From the NCBI GenBank assembly GCA_964522665.1, contig CAZFVY010000031.1, positions 1 to 61,352 on the forward strand: 61,352 bases of DNA, read 5' to 3'. Below, piece after piece: positions 17,474 to 26,917 of the stretch. Below the pieces are notes generated by a model. The model saw only the letters and a program-made list of their open reading frames with translations, was not told the origin of the DNA and made no database searches. The stretch's first letter is position 1. Every line of letters begins with the position of its first letter. Both the position numbers and the translations under genes were made by a program. The DNA is from CAZFVY01 sp964522665. Lineage in GTDB: Bacteria > Verrucomicrobiota > Verrucomicrobiia > Limisphaerales > CAZFVY01.

Positions 17474-18922
17474 ATGTTATCCATACCCGGAAAACCTGGC
17501 AGCACGTGCGACGGTTTCAGCCGCCGAGAGTTCCTGCGCGTCGGTGGCGCGGGATTGTTCGGTCTCAGTCTGGGCGACATCTTCCGCCTGCAAGCGCTCG
17601 CGTCCACGACCCCGGACGCGGTCAAGGCGAAGGCAGGGTGGGGGAACGCCAAATCGGTCATCATGGTCTTCCTCCAAGGCGGGCCGAGCCACATCGATAT
17701 TTGGGATCCGAAGCCTGACGCGCCCTCGAACGTCCGCGGTGAATTCAAGTCGATCAAATCGAACGTGCCGGGGATTTGGTTGAGCGAGGTCATGCCGATG
17801 CTCGCGAAGCAGATGGACAAGGCGACCCTGATTCGGTCGATGAGCTACACGCCCGCGGGGCTCTTCAATCATACCGCGGCTATTTATCAGATGATGACGG
17901 GCTACACGCCCGATCGCGTCTCGCCTTCGGGTCAACTGGAGCCGCCGGCTCCGAATGACTTTCCTCATATCGGCTCCCAGATTTCGCGCATCCAACCGCC
18001 GTCAGTCTCGATGCTTCCTTTCGTCATGCTTCCGCGGCCGCTGCAAGAGAGCAACGTGATCGGCAAGGGCGGGACCGCTGGCTTTCTCGGGGCGGCGTAT
18101 GACCCATATTATTTTTATCAGGACCCGAACAAGGAGATCAAACTTGACGATTTGACCCTGCGCAAAGAGGTTCCAAAAGAGCGCCTCGAACGGCGCGTCT
18201 CGTTGCTGCAAAAAATCGACGACGCGATGCCGGAACTCGAGGAAGCGGTGTCGAGTTATTCGCTCGACAGCTACTACAAAAAAGCTTTCGACCTCGTCCT
18301 CTCCGGGCGCGCGCGCAACGCGTTTGACCTCTCGAAGGAGAGCGAGAAGGTTCGGGATCGTTACGGCCGGCATACGTTCGGCCAGGGCTGCCTGTTGGCG
18401 CGGCGGCTCATTGAGGCCGGGACGAAATTTGTGCAGATGAACTGGCCCTCGGTGGCCAACGGAGATCCCAAGGTTGACGCCTGGGACACGCACGCGGCCA
18501 ACTTCGGCCCGTTGCGTGAGTTGCATTGTCCGAAATTGGACAGCGGCCTCTCCGCTTTGTTGGAAGACCTCGATCAACGGGGGATGCTGAAGGAAACGAT
18601 GGTCATCGCCATCGGCGAATTCGGCCGCTCGCCGCGGCTGGGCGTAAGCACGTCCGGCAACGGAAACGCGCCTGACGGGCGCGATCATTGGCCCTATTGC
18701 TATACCTCGCTCATCGCCGGCGCCGGCATCCAACGCGGCGCGCTTTACGGCAAGTCGGACGCGACCGCGTCGTCTCCGGCGGAGAACCCGGTTCACCCAA
18801 CTCAGATTCTGGCCACCGTGTACCACGCGCTGGGCATCGACCCCCACACGATCGTTTACAACCGCTTGAATCAGCCGCGCGAACTCGTCCAATCCGAGCC
18901 GGTCACCGCGCTTTTCGGATGA
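17474..18922 (+). CDS. DUF1501 family protein (alkaline-phosphatase/sulfatase-like fold), twin-arginine exported
   Basis: 482 residues. The N-terminus carries a Tat-type signal (SRREFLRVGGAGLFGLSLGD, residues about 17-35). The core includes VIMVFLQGGPSHIDIWDPKP (nucleophile/metal region), FNHTAAIYQMMTGY, and the C-terminal VIAIGEFGRSPR plus GRDHWPYCYTSLIAGAG metal-site segments typical of DUF1501. The family is related to alkaline-phosphatase-like hydrolases. It is paired with the preceding DUF1549/1553 gene (14 bp gap) and overlaps the next start by ATGA. Confidence 0.93.
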   Translation: MLSIPGKPGSTCDGFSRREFLRVGGAGLFGLSLGDIFRLQALASTTPDAVKAKAGWGNAKSVIMVFLQGGPSHIDIWDPKPDAPSNVRGEFKSIKSNVPGIWLSEVMPMLAKQMDKATLIRSMSYTPAGLFNHTAAIYQMMTGYTPDRVSPSGQLEPPAPNDFPHIGSQISRIQPPSVSMLPFVMLPRPLQESNVIGKGGTAGFLGAAYDPYYFYQDPNKEIKLDDLTLRKEVPKERLERRVSLLQKIDDAMPELEEAVSSYSLDSYYKKAFDLVLSGRARNAFDLSKESEKVRDRYGRHTFGQGCLLARRLIEAGTKFVQMNWPSVANGDPKVDAWDTHAANFGPLRELHCPKLDSGLSALLEDLDQRGMLKETMVIAIGEFGRSPRLGVSTSGNGNAPDGRDHWPYCYTSLIAGAGIQRGALYGKSDATASSPAENPVHPTQILATVYHALGIDPHTIVYNRLNQPRELVQSEPVTALFG

Positions 18923-21420
18923 TCGATTTTCGTCTCGGCATGCTGAATCAATTCAGTGGAACCGCGGTTGGCGAGGCCGACGCCCGGGCAGGGCGGGGGC
19001 AGGCTTTCCAATTCTTGCGCCTAGCGGTGAGAACCAGAACACGGGTCCTCGCGGTTTTCCTCGTTGCGACCCTGGGAATTTGTGCGTCCCGAGCCCAACC
19101 GGTGCCGAAAATCAACTCCGTTTTTCCGGCTTGGTTGCAACGCGGGGCTTCGACCCAGGTGACGCTTTACGGCGAGAACCTGGGTGAGGTGAGTGGCTTC
19201 ATATTCACCGGCTCCGGGCTATCCGCCATGAAGGTTCCGGCGGACAAGCCGGCGGTCACCCTGGAGACTTCGGCCGGCGGCATCGTTCCCGGCGGCGAGG
19301 ATGAGAATAAGGTCTTGCGGATCAAGATTGCCGTTCCCGCCGACGCGTCGCTTGGACCGCGCGAAATTCGGGCGAAGAGTCCCTCGGGAGTGTCGAATCC
19401 TCTCTCATTGAATATTAATTGGCTGCCGGAAATCACCGAGACCGGGCCGAATAATGCGACGAATCAAGCTCAATGGGTGCAACTCCCAGTCGGCATCAGC
19501 GGACACATCGGCGCGCCGGCGCAGGTCGATTACTTCCGATTCAAAGCGGAGAAAGGCAAACGCCTGATATTCGATGTCGATGCCTTTCGCAGCGGGTCGC
19601 CCTTGGATTCGTCGCTGGCGATCTTGGACGCCAGCGGCAAGGAATTGGCGCGCAACGAAGACTATAACAGCTTCGATTCGCTGATTGATTTCGCGGTTCC
19701 GTACGACGGCGAGTATTTGATTCAGTTGCGCGACTTTCGGTACCAAGGCGGCGGTGATTATCGCTACCATCTGGTGGCGGGAGACGTGCCGTACCTTGAC
19801 GCGCTTTTTCCATTCGGCGCCCAACGTGGCCAGCAAGTGGAGATTTCTCTGCAAGGCCGGAATCTCGATGGAGCCTCGACCATGAAGCTTAAAATCGAGC
19901 CGGATGCGCCGCTTGGGCGCCAAGATGTTCGCGCTCACACCGGCCGCGGACATACGAATCCCCGGCCTTTTGTGATTGGCGACTTGCCCGAATTCATCGA
20001 ACAGGAACCGAACAATTCCACGAATGAGGCCAATACGGTGAGCCTGCCAGTCGTCATCAATGGGCGCATTGGCGAGCCGAAAGATGTCGATACGTTCAAG
20101 TTCAAAGTGGAAAAAGGCCAACGCTTCATCTTTGAGGTCTCCGCCAGCCGGTTTGGCTCGGCGCTGGACGCGCTGCTGACGCTGTCGTCTCCGAGTGGCG
20201 CGATTATGCAACGTAACGACGACGCGGATGGCGCCGATTCGCGGCTCGAGCAAACCTTTGATGAGGCCGGCGACTACACCGTGTCGATTCGTGATTTGTT
20301 GGGCCGGGGCGGTGACAATTTCGGCTATCGGCTTTCGATTCGAACCCCGCCCGGCCCGAATTTCTCGGCTAAATTCCTGCCCGACACGATCCAAGTTAGT
20401 CGCGGCGGCCACTCGTTGTTGCGGGTGGAGGTTAACCGCCGGCAGGGATTCGGCGGCCCGATCGAGGTCGTGGCCGCCAAGCTGCCGATGGGAGTTTCGA
20501 GCGAAACGCTGGTGATCCCAGCCGACCTCTCGAGCGGATTCCTGACGTTATCGGCCAATGAGAACGCGGCCCTCGGGACGGCTCCATTGAAAGTATCCGC
20601 CAAGGCGGTCATGAACGGAAAGCTGGCGACTCGCACGGCGCAGGCGTCGGGCAATTCCCGGGAGAATAATGAAGGCTTTTTGACCGTGCGCGACACCCCG
20701 CCGTTTACCGTCAGTTTTCTTTCCCTCGGCGCCGAAGTTGAACAGGAGCAATCAACCACGGTCGAAGCCGTGATTCAGCGCGGAAATGGATTTGACGGCG
20801 CGGTGACGGTTTCATTGGAAGGATTTTCGTCCGACCGTGAGTCGATTTCGCGCAGTGTCTCCGTGGATTCGGTCACGCTGAAGCCCGGCGAAACTCACGC
20901 GACCTTCCGCCTTCAGGCCAAGCTTGATTCCGAAATCGGCTCGCGCCCCATATTCGTGAAAGGCGAGGCCAATGTTGCCGGCCAGACAATTGATCAATAT
21001 AGCCGCACCATTCCGCTCACCATCCGTGAATTCCCGTTCACGCTTTCGACCACTCTGCCGCGCTTGACTTTGACCGCGATTCCGCAGGGGACGAAATCAG
21101 CGGCCGGTGAAGCCGAGTTCGGCGTCAAGGTCAGCCGGCGCGGGCTGTTTACGGAGGAAATTGCGCTCGCCATTGAAGGGCTTCCAGATGGGATCGTAGC
21201 GACCTCGACGAACCTGCCGCGCTCTGTTTCAGAAGCGACGTTCAAGCTGACCGCCACCGAAAAAGCGGCCGTCGGGAAAACCAACACGTTCAAAATCCTG
21301 GGCACCTCGGACGTCAACGGGCGCCGCCTGCAACAACGCACAAGCGCGATCACCTTGGTTGTCAATGCCCCCGGTGAAGGTCCGGCGCTGGCGGGAGACA
21401 ACAAGTCCGATAAGAAATAG
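18919..21420 (+). CDS. secreted protein with IPT-like and two PPC (pre-peptidase C-terminal) domains
   Basis: 833 residues from the ATG at 18919, which overlaps the DUF1501 stop as ATGA. A long N-terminus contains a signal helix (VLAVFLVATLGICASRA, about residues 45-61). An IPT/TIG-like domain follows (INSVFPAWLQRGASTQVTLYGENLG as two halves), then two PPC domains with the characteristic VDYFRFKAEKGKRLIFDVDA and VDTFKFKVEKGQRFIFEVSA segments. The remainder is beta-rich Ig-like repeats. No catalytic domain is seen; an adhesive or carbohydrate-binding role at the cell surface is plausible. Part of the exported cluster 14934-22909. Confidence 0.88.
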   Translation: MIDFRLGMLNQFSGTAVGEADARAGRGQAFQFLRLAVRTRTRVLAVFLVATLGICASRAQPVPKINSVFPAWLQRGASTQVTLYGENLGEVSGFIFTGSGLSAMKVPADKPAVTLETSAGGIVPGGEDENKVLRIKIAVPADASLGPREIRAKSPSGVSNPLSLNINWLPEITETGPNNATNQAQWVQLPVGISGHIGAPAQVDYFRFKAEKGKRLIFDVDAFRSGSPLDSSLAILDASGKELARNEDYNSFDSLIDFAVPYDGEYLIQLRDFRYQGGGDYRYHLVAGDVPYLDALFPFGAQRGQQVEISLQGRNLDGASTMKLKIEPDAPLGRQDVRAHTGRGHTNPRPFVIGDLPEFIEQEPNNSTNEANTVSLPVVINGRIGEPKDVDTFKFKVEKGQRFIFEVSASRFGSALDALLTLSSPSGAIMQRNDDADGADSRLEQTFDEAGDYTVSIRDLLGRGGDNFGYRLSIRTPPGPNFSAKFLPDTIQVSRGGHSLLRVEVNRRQGFGGPIEVVAAKLPMGVSSETLVIPADLSSGFLTLSANENAALGTAPLKVSAKAVMNGKLATRTAQASGNSRENNEGFLTVRDTPPFTVSFLSLGAEVEQEQSTTVEAVIQRGNGFDGAVTVSLEGFSSDRESISRSVSVDSVTLKPGETHATFRLQAKLDSEIGSRPIFVKGEANVAGQTIDQYSRTIPLTIREFPFTLSTTLPRLTLTAIPQGTKSAAGEAEFGVKVSRRGLFTEEIALAIEGLPDGIVATSTNLPRSVSEATFKLTATEKAAVGKTNTFKILGTSDVNGRRLQQRTSAITLVVNAPGEGPALAGDNKSDKK

Positions 21421-21430
21421 CGCCCACTCT

Positions 21431-22909
21431 ATGTCTGAACGATTCTCCAATGGCACAAGCGCCTCGCGACGGTCGCTTGACTTCCGGGCTAACGGTCGCC
21501 GATTCATCGGCGCCGGCGAAACGCTCGTAGGGGCTGTTGCGCGGGCCGCCTTGCTCGTCCCGCTGTGCGCTTTGAGCCTAACGCCGGCCTTGGCGCAGGA
21601 AACGAAACCGGTCAGCTATTACCACGAGGTCGTCCCGCTCTTTAAGCGGAGTTGCACCGGCTGTCATCATCCGGGAAAACTCAAGGGTGAGTTGGACCTC
21701 ACCACCTTCGGCGCCGTTGAAAAAGGGGGCAAGCACGGGGCGATCTTCAAAGCTGGCGATCCGGAACACAGCCATTTAATCGAGCAAATCTCCGGTGACG
21801 ACCCGTCGATGCCGAAGGAAGGCGATCCCTTAAGCAAAGCCGAAGTGGCTCTCATTGAGAGGTGGATTCGCGACGGCGCCAAAAACGATACGCCGGCGGA
21901 AGACGCCAATCGATTCAAGCTCGCCAAGGCTCCAGAGTACCGCCAACCGCCGGTCCTCTCGGCGCTCGCGTTTTCTCCTGATGGCACGATGCTGGCGGTT
22001 TCCGGCTACCACGAAACGCTTTTGCACAAGCCGGACGGGTCGGGTCTGATCGGGCGGTTGGTCGGCGAGTCCCCTCGGGTCGAGTCATTGGCCTTCTCGG
22101 CGAACGGCAAGTTGCTGGCCGTCAGCGGCGATGCGCCGACCTTGTTCGGTGAAATCCAAATCTGGGATCCCGCCAGTCAGAAGGAGTTAAAGTCGTTCAA
22201 GATCACCACCGACGCTCTCTACGGCGTCTCATTCTCACCCAACGGTGATCAAGTCGCGTTTGGCTGCGCGGACAAGACCGCCCGCTTGATTGACATTAGC
22301 GATGGCAAAGAGTTGGTCCGCTTCGACAATCACAGCGATTGGGTGTTTGGCACGCTTTTCACGCTTGATGGCAAGCGATTCCTCACTGGCAGCCGCGACA
22401 AGGCGATGAAGTTGATTAGCGTCGCGAACGGCCAGTTCATCGATGACATTAATAAGCTCCTCGAAGGCGCGTTGTGCATCGCGCGGCATCCCACGGAGGA
22501 TCTGGTCGCCTACGGCGGCGACCTCGGAGTCGCCCGCATCTACCGCATCGCGGAAAACCAGGGCCGAACGGCGGCGAACAACGACGTCAACCTGATCCGT
22601 GAATTCGAGCGGCAACCGGGTCCGATTCACGCAATCGCCTACAGCCCGGATGGAAAGCTGATCGCGGTCGGCAGCGTCGGCGACGAGGTGCGGGTCTATC
22701 GCACGGACGATGGCAAGCGCGCGGCGACGCTAAAGGGACACGGAGGCGCGGTCTTTGCCATCGCCTTCAACCCGAAGAAGGACGAAATCGTGACGGGCGG
22801 GTTCGATGGTCAAGTGCGTATTTTTGAAGTCGGTTCAGGCAAGCTGGTCAAAGCCTTTATCCCCGTCCCGCTGACGACCGATCAGAAGCTGGCCGCAGCG
22901 AAACCTTAA
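21431..22909 (+). CDS. cytochrome-c-like domain fused to a WD40 propeller
   Basis: 492 residues from ATG 21431. A signal peptide (hydrophobic stretch about residues 34-55) precedes a planctomycete-type cytochrome c domain with CTGCHH (C75, C78, H79) and the downstream SMPKEGDPLSKAEVALIERWI motif. From about residue 175 come WD40-type repeats (ALAFSPDGTMLAVSG; SLAFSANGKLLAVSG; VSFSPNGDQVAFG; AIAYSPDGKLIAVGS; AIAFNPKKDEIVTGG). Predicted periplasmic; a redox or scaffold role within the DUF1549/DUF1501 system is inferred from neighbours only. Confidence 0.9.
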   Translation: MSERFSNGTSASRRSLDFRANGRRFIGAGETLVGAVARAALLVPLCALSLTPALAQETKPVSYYHEVVPLFKRSCTGCHHPGKLKGELDLTTFGAVEKGGKHGAIFKAGDPEHSHLIEQISGDDPSMPKEGDPLSKAEVALIERWIRDGAKNDTPAEDANRFKLAKAPEYRQPPVLSALAFSPDGTMLAVSGYHETLLHKPDGSGLIGRLVGESPRVESLAFSANGKLLAVSGDAPTLFGEIQIWDPASQKELKSFKITTDALYGVSFSPNGDQVAFGCADKTARLIDISDGKELVRFDNHSDWVFGTLFTLDGKRFLTGSRDKAMKLISVANGQFIDDINKLLEGALCIARHPTEDLVAYGGDLGVARIYRIAENQGRTAANNDVNLIREFERQPGPIHAIAYSPDGKLIAVGSVGDEVRVYRTDDGKRAATLKGHGGAVFAIAFNPKKDEIVTGGFDGQVRIFEVGSGKLVKAFIPVPLTTDQKLAAAKP

Positions 22910-22930
22910 CCTCGGTCGATCGCCTGATTT

Positions 22931-23965
22931 ATGGACCCGATTGACCTGACTCTAGTACCGCAGACCGACCCCACCGAGATCTACCGCTACCGCGACGGTA
23001 TTTACGCGTCCGACATTCTGATCGTTGGCGTGGTTTGGCTCGACCTGTTCACGTGGCTTTCGGATCACCCGTCCGACTTTGACTCGATCTGCCGGAGGTT
23101 CGAATTGGCCGAGCGGCCCGCTGACGTGATGTTGACCGCGTTTGCCGCGATGGGCTTGTTGACGCGAGCGAACGGTACGTTCGAGCTTACCACGCTGGCG
23201 AGGGAACATCTGGTCCGGGGCTCTCCGTGGAACCTTGTTCCGTACTTTGCGTCTCTGAAGGACCGACCCGTCTGCCAGGATTTGCTGAAAGTCTTGCGAA
23301 CAGGGAAGCCCGCGAACTGGGGGAGCTTCAAAGACACCCAAGCCTGGGCGCAGGCGATGTCCGAACCGGCCTTTGCCGCACAATTCACCGCCGCGATGGA
23401 TTGCCGCGGCGTCTATCTCGCGCAAGCGGTCGCGAAAAACCTCGATTGCTCCCGGCGAAAGCGCCTCTTGGATATCGGCGGCGGTTCCGGCATTTACTCT
23501 TGTTCGCTCGTCGCCCATCACCCGCACCTAACGGCGACGGTATTTGAAAAGCCGCCCGTCGATCGCGTGTGCGCCGACGCCATCGCGCGACGGGGCTACG
23601 CGACTCGAGTTTCGGTCGTCGCCGGCGATATGTTTGCGGAACCGCTGCCCGAGGGGTTCGATCTGCATTTGTTTTCCAACGTTCTGCACGACTGGGAGGA
23701 AGGGCAAGTGCGTGCTTTGCTCGCCAGTTCGTTCCGTTCGCTCGCGCCGGGCGGGCTGCTCCTGGTTCACGACGCCCACATCAACGCAGAGAAAACCGGA
23801 CCATTACCGGTCGCCGAATACTCGGTTCAATTGATGCACGTCACGGAGGGAAAGTGCTACGCGCTGGGCGAAATGGAGGCCTACCTGACCGAAGCCGGAT
23901 TCGTCGAGATGCGCCACGTTCTCACGGCGGCCGATCGCAGTCTCGTAACCGCCCGGAAGCTTTAA
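22931..23965 (+). CDS. SAM-dependent O-methyltransferase (acetylserotonin/hydroxyneurosporene type)
   Basis: 344 residues. An N-terminal winged-helix dimerisation domain (residues 1-110) is followed by a class I methyltransferase domain with the SAM motif LLDIGGGSGIYS (about 180-191), the acidic VAGDMF loop, and the catalytic-region HLFSNVLHDWEEGQ typical of plant- and polyketide-type O-methyltransferases (Methyltransf_2). Substrate unknown; no natural-product genes are adjacent. Lies 21 bp after the WD40 gene, same strand, and tail-to-tail with the next gene (stops adjacent at 23965/23966). Confidence 0.9.
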   Translation: MDPIDLTLVPQTDPTEIYRYRDGIYASDILIVGVVWLDLFTWLSDHPSDFDSICRRFELAERPADVMLTAFAAMGLLTRANGTFELTTLAREHLVRGSPWNLVPYFASLKDRPVCQDLLKVLRTGKPANWGSFKDTQAWAQAMSEPAFAAQFTAAMDCRGVYLAQAVAKNLDCSRRKRLLDIGGGSGIYSCSLVAHHPHLTATVFEKPPVDRVCADAIARRGYATRVSVVAGDMFAEPLPEGFDLHLFSNVLHDWEEGQVRALLASSFRSLAPGGLLLVHDAHINAEKTGPLPVAEYSVQLMHVTEGKCYALGEMEAYLTEAGFVEMRHVLTAADRSLVTARKL

Positions 23966-25981
23966 TCAGTGATTTAAGAGAAACTCGGGGCTGGTCAGGA
24001 GAGCCCACAGAAGTTCGCGGACGCCGGTCGGCGCATCCCGGTGTTTCAGGAAGGACTGACATTGGGTGATTTCATCGGGGGAAGGTTTTCGTCCGTAACA
24101 GGCGACGAAAGCGCGCTCGACGCCTTCCGCCGGAGATTTCGCCGCGAGGATGCTGGCGGCGGTATTACCCGGATGACTTTGTAGGAGATCATCCAATAAT
24201 GGCGAGTTGGAGAGAAACATGGCCTGCTGCAGGGAGGCGGAGTAGTCCGGCTGAAACAAGTCGGGGAATGCGTCAACAAAGGCGCGGCGAACAGCGGCCT
24301 CCGGATGGCCGGCGATCGTTCCGTTGGTGGCCGGACGATTCGCAGTGGCGACGAGGAAGGATTGGTAAAGTTGTTCCCCCGACAACGGTTTCTCCAGCCC
24401 GGACGCAAAGGCGTCGGCCAGCGTCGCTTTGCGCTCAAGGGGCACGGAATCGAGCTGGTAGGGGCGCGAGAGGACGATCTCGCGGATGAGCCATTTGATG
24501 TCGAAGTGTTTTCTTTCAAACTCGGCCGACAACCAATTCAACAAATCCGGGTGGCTTGGGCGGTGCATGGAGTCGAGTTGATCGACCGGTTGGACCAATC
24601 CGCGGCCCATGAGCAAAGTCCACATCCGATTGACAAACGCGCGGGCCAACTGCGGATTATTGTGCGTTGCCGCGTCCGCGAGCGCCGCGCGGCGTGAGAA
24701 AAGGGGAATCGCCGCGACGGTTGGCTTGGTCTTACCTGCGGGAGGTGGGACCGAATAAAGCTCGGGCGAGTCCTTTTCCTTTTCACCGTCGGCGGGGCGT
24801 TTCTCCGGGACGAGGGACCCGTTTGGAAAAGCCAGTGCCGCCGGTTGCGACTCCTTCTTCAAATTCGCAAAGCTCACGAAGCCACCTGTCGCCAGCTCGG
24901 AAACCGCCGGGCCGTTCGGGGTATCCACGTTCTTGCTACGATTGAACGCGGCGACGAGGCCCCAATAATGCCGTTGTTCGAACTCCCACGCGAGCGGGTG
25001 GTTGTGGCACTGGGCGCAGTTGATCCGCGCGCCGAACGCGATGGGCGCGACCGCCTCGGCCATCGCCTGATAATTTTCCTTCCGCTCGTAAAGAAACCAG
25101 ACCGAGCCGCGATCGGCCGGTTCATCCGGTCGGGCGACGATGATTTCGCGGACGATTTTGTCCCACGGATAATTCTCCCGGAACGCGCGCTCCAGAAACG
25201 CGAACCACTGGTGGTCACGGCGTTGATCTTCAGCGCTCTCGCCTTGGCGTTCCATCAGCACGACGTCGAATACTTCCCGCATACGTCGCGGATAGTCGGG
25301 GCCAGCCAACAATGAATCGACCAGCCTGTCCCGCTTGTCCTTGCGCCGATCCGCGAAGAACGCGTCCGTTTCCTCCAGCGTCGGAATCCGTCCGGCCAGA
25401 TCGAGGTAGATCCGCCGAAGAAACGTTCGGTCGTCGCCGATGGCAGCCGGTCGGGCGTGACGTTGCTTCCACCCGAGGCTGACGAACCGATCGATTGCTT
25501 CGCGTCCGGTCGTCGCCGCGGATGGAGTCCAGACCGGCCGATGCAATTGGTCCAAGCGCTTGAGGTATTCGTTCGCCCAACCAACCCGGTTGGTGAACGC
25601 CTCGGGCGCTGGCGGCGTCGAAGGAAGCTCGCTTATCCAGTCGCGAATCGCGGCGACGTCCAGGTCGCTCAACTGCTTCTTTTCGTCGAGCGGCATGTGC
25701 GGGTCGGCCCCTTTGAGAACGAATTGATAAAGGCGGCTTTTCTCCGGGCGGCCCGGAATGATCGCCGCGCCGCGTTCGCCTCCCTTGAGGATGTTTTCGA
25801 GTGAACGCAAGTCGAGGCCGCTCTTTTGGCGCACGCCGCCGTGGCACTTGAAGCAGTAGCGATCCAGGAGCGGTTCGACTCGGCCGAACCAAGTTTCCTC
25901 CGCTTGGTCGCCTGAAGGACTCGCCGCGAGCGCGCCGCTCGCCAAACTCAGGACTAGGAGGATGAGATGCCGACAGGTCAT
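23966..25981 (-). CDS. PSCyt1/DUF1549/DUF1553 protein
   Basis: 671 residues from the ATG at 25979-25981, chosen because a signal peptide starts there (MTCRHLILLVLSLASGALAA). The frame is open 60 codons further upstream, without a convincing start. Domains: planctomycete cytochrome C (YCFKCHGGVRQKSGLDLRS, about residues 40-60, and MPLDEKKQL), DUF1549 (TFLRRIYLDLAGRIPTLEE), CAQCHNHPLAWEFEQ (CXXCH), DUF1553 (SRPYQLDSVPLERK to the end). Unlike the genes at 2039 and 14934 it has no BIG2 insert and a normal CXXCH head. No DUF1501 gene follows. Confidence 0.91.
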   Translation of the reverse strand: MTCRHLILLVLSLASGALAASPSGDQAEETWFGRVEPLLDRYCFKCHGGVRQKSGLDLRSLENILKGGERGAAIIPGRPEKSRLYQFVLKGADPHMPLDEKKQLSDLDVAAIRDWISELPSTPPAPEAFTNRVGWANEYLKRLDQLHRPVWTPSAATTGREAIDRFVSLGWKQRHARPAAIGDDRTFLRRIYLDLAGRIPTLEETDAFFADRRKDKRDRLVDSLLAGPDYPRRMREVFDVVLMERQGESAEDQRRDHQWFAFLERAFRENYPWDKIVREIIVARPDEPADRGSVWFLYERKENYQAMAEAVAPIAFGARINCAQCHNHPLAWEFEQRHYWGLVAAFNRSKNVDTPNGPAVSELATGGFVSFANLKKESQPAALAFPNGSLVPEKRPADGEKEKDSPELYSVPPPAGKTKPTVAAIPLFSRRAALADAATHNNPQLARAFVNRMWTLLMGRGLVQPVDQLDSMHRPSHPDLLNWLSAEFERKHFDIKWLIREIVLSRPYQLDSVPLERKATLADAFASGLEKPLSGEQLYQSFLVATANRPATNGTIAGHPEAAVRRAFVDAFPDLFQPDYSASLQQAMFLSNSPLLDDLLQSHPGNTAASILAAKSPAEGVERAFVACYGRKPSPDEITQCQSFLKHRDAPTGVRELLWALLTSPEFLLNH

Positions 25982-26221
25982 CGAGATGCCACCACTAGAC
26001 CAAAATGTGCCCAGGTTATTCAACTCGATTCCTCGTACTCTGCCGTGGGCGGGGAAATGGGTTTCCTGGTCGGTCGGCGTCTCTATCGAGGCGGGCGATT
26101 CAAGTAGGAATCGCTCCGTTGCGCGTTTCGCTGCGCGACCCGTGGCCGCGACATTAACCAATCGAACGACTCAGAGCGCATGCGGCGTGGAACAGGCGTC
26201 GCGCTGAGACATTGCGGGCGA

Positions 26222-26917
26222 TTAGGGCGTCAAGAGCCGGTAACCAACGCCCAGTTCGGTCACGATGAGTTGCGGAGAGCTTGGTTCGGTTTCAATTTTC
26301 TCCCGCAGATGCGCGATATACACGCGCAGGTAGTGAGTGTCCTCGTCGTGCCCGGCGCCCCATACTTCACGCAAAATCTGCCGATGAGTCAGCACTTTAC
26401 CGGCGTGGCGGACGAAGAGGCGCAGCAAATTATATTCGGTCACCGAAAGCTTCACCTCCTTGCCGTGAAGGGTTACGCGGCGGGTGGCGAGATCGACTAC
26501 CAGATTCCGCGCTTGGAATACGGGGGCCTCTTCCTGTTTGGCGAGATGGCGCAAGGCGACCCGGAGTCGGGCGAGCAGTTCGTCGGTGTTGAATGGCTTC
26601 GTCACGTAGTCATCCGCGCCGGCGTCGAGCGCGGCGACTTTGCCCTTTTCATCCCCCAACGCCGAAAGGATCACGACGGGCACGTTGCTCCACTCCCGCA
26701 ACCGGCGCAGAACCTCCTGTCCGGACAAGTCCGGCAAGCCGATGTCGAGGATAACCAGGGCCGGGCGATGCTGCGCCGCCAGCGCGAGGCCCTCGTTCCC
26801 GGTAAAGGCGGGCAGGACCCGGTAGCCGTTGGCTTCCAAGGTCACGGTGAGCAAGCGGCGAATTTGCGGTTCGTCGTCCACTACCAGGACCAGGGGTTTG
26901 GGCGTGGTCTCGTTCAT
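26222..26917 (-). CDS. kdpE: KdpE response regulator of potassium transport
   Basis: 231 residues, OmpR family. Receiver domain with acidic pair D14/D15, phosphoacceptor D58 (VILDIGLPD), and K107 (YVTKPF). C-terminal winged helix with KLSVTEYNLLRLFVRHAGKVLTH and YLRVYIAHLREKIE, as in KdpE. Its start overlaps the kdpD stop as ATGA, so the pair is translationally coupled. It is the canonical member of two OmpR regulators in this locus. Confidence 0.94.
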   Translation of the reverse strand: MNETTPKPLVLVVDDEPQIRRLLTVTLEANGYRVLPAFTGNEGLALAAQHRPALVILDIGLPDLSGQEVLRRLREWSNVPVVILSALGDEKGKVAALDAGADDYVTKPFNTDELLARLRVALRHLAKQEEAPVFQARNLVVDLATRRVTLHGKEVKLSVTEYNLLRLFVRHAGKVLTHRQILREVWGAGHDEDTHYLRVYIAHLREKIETEPSSPQLIVTELGVGYRLLTP

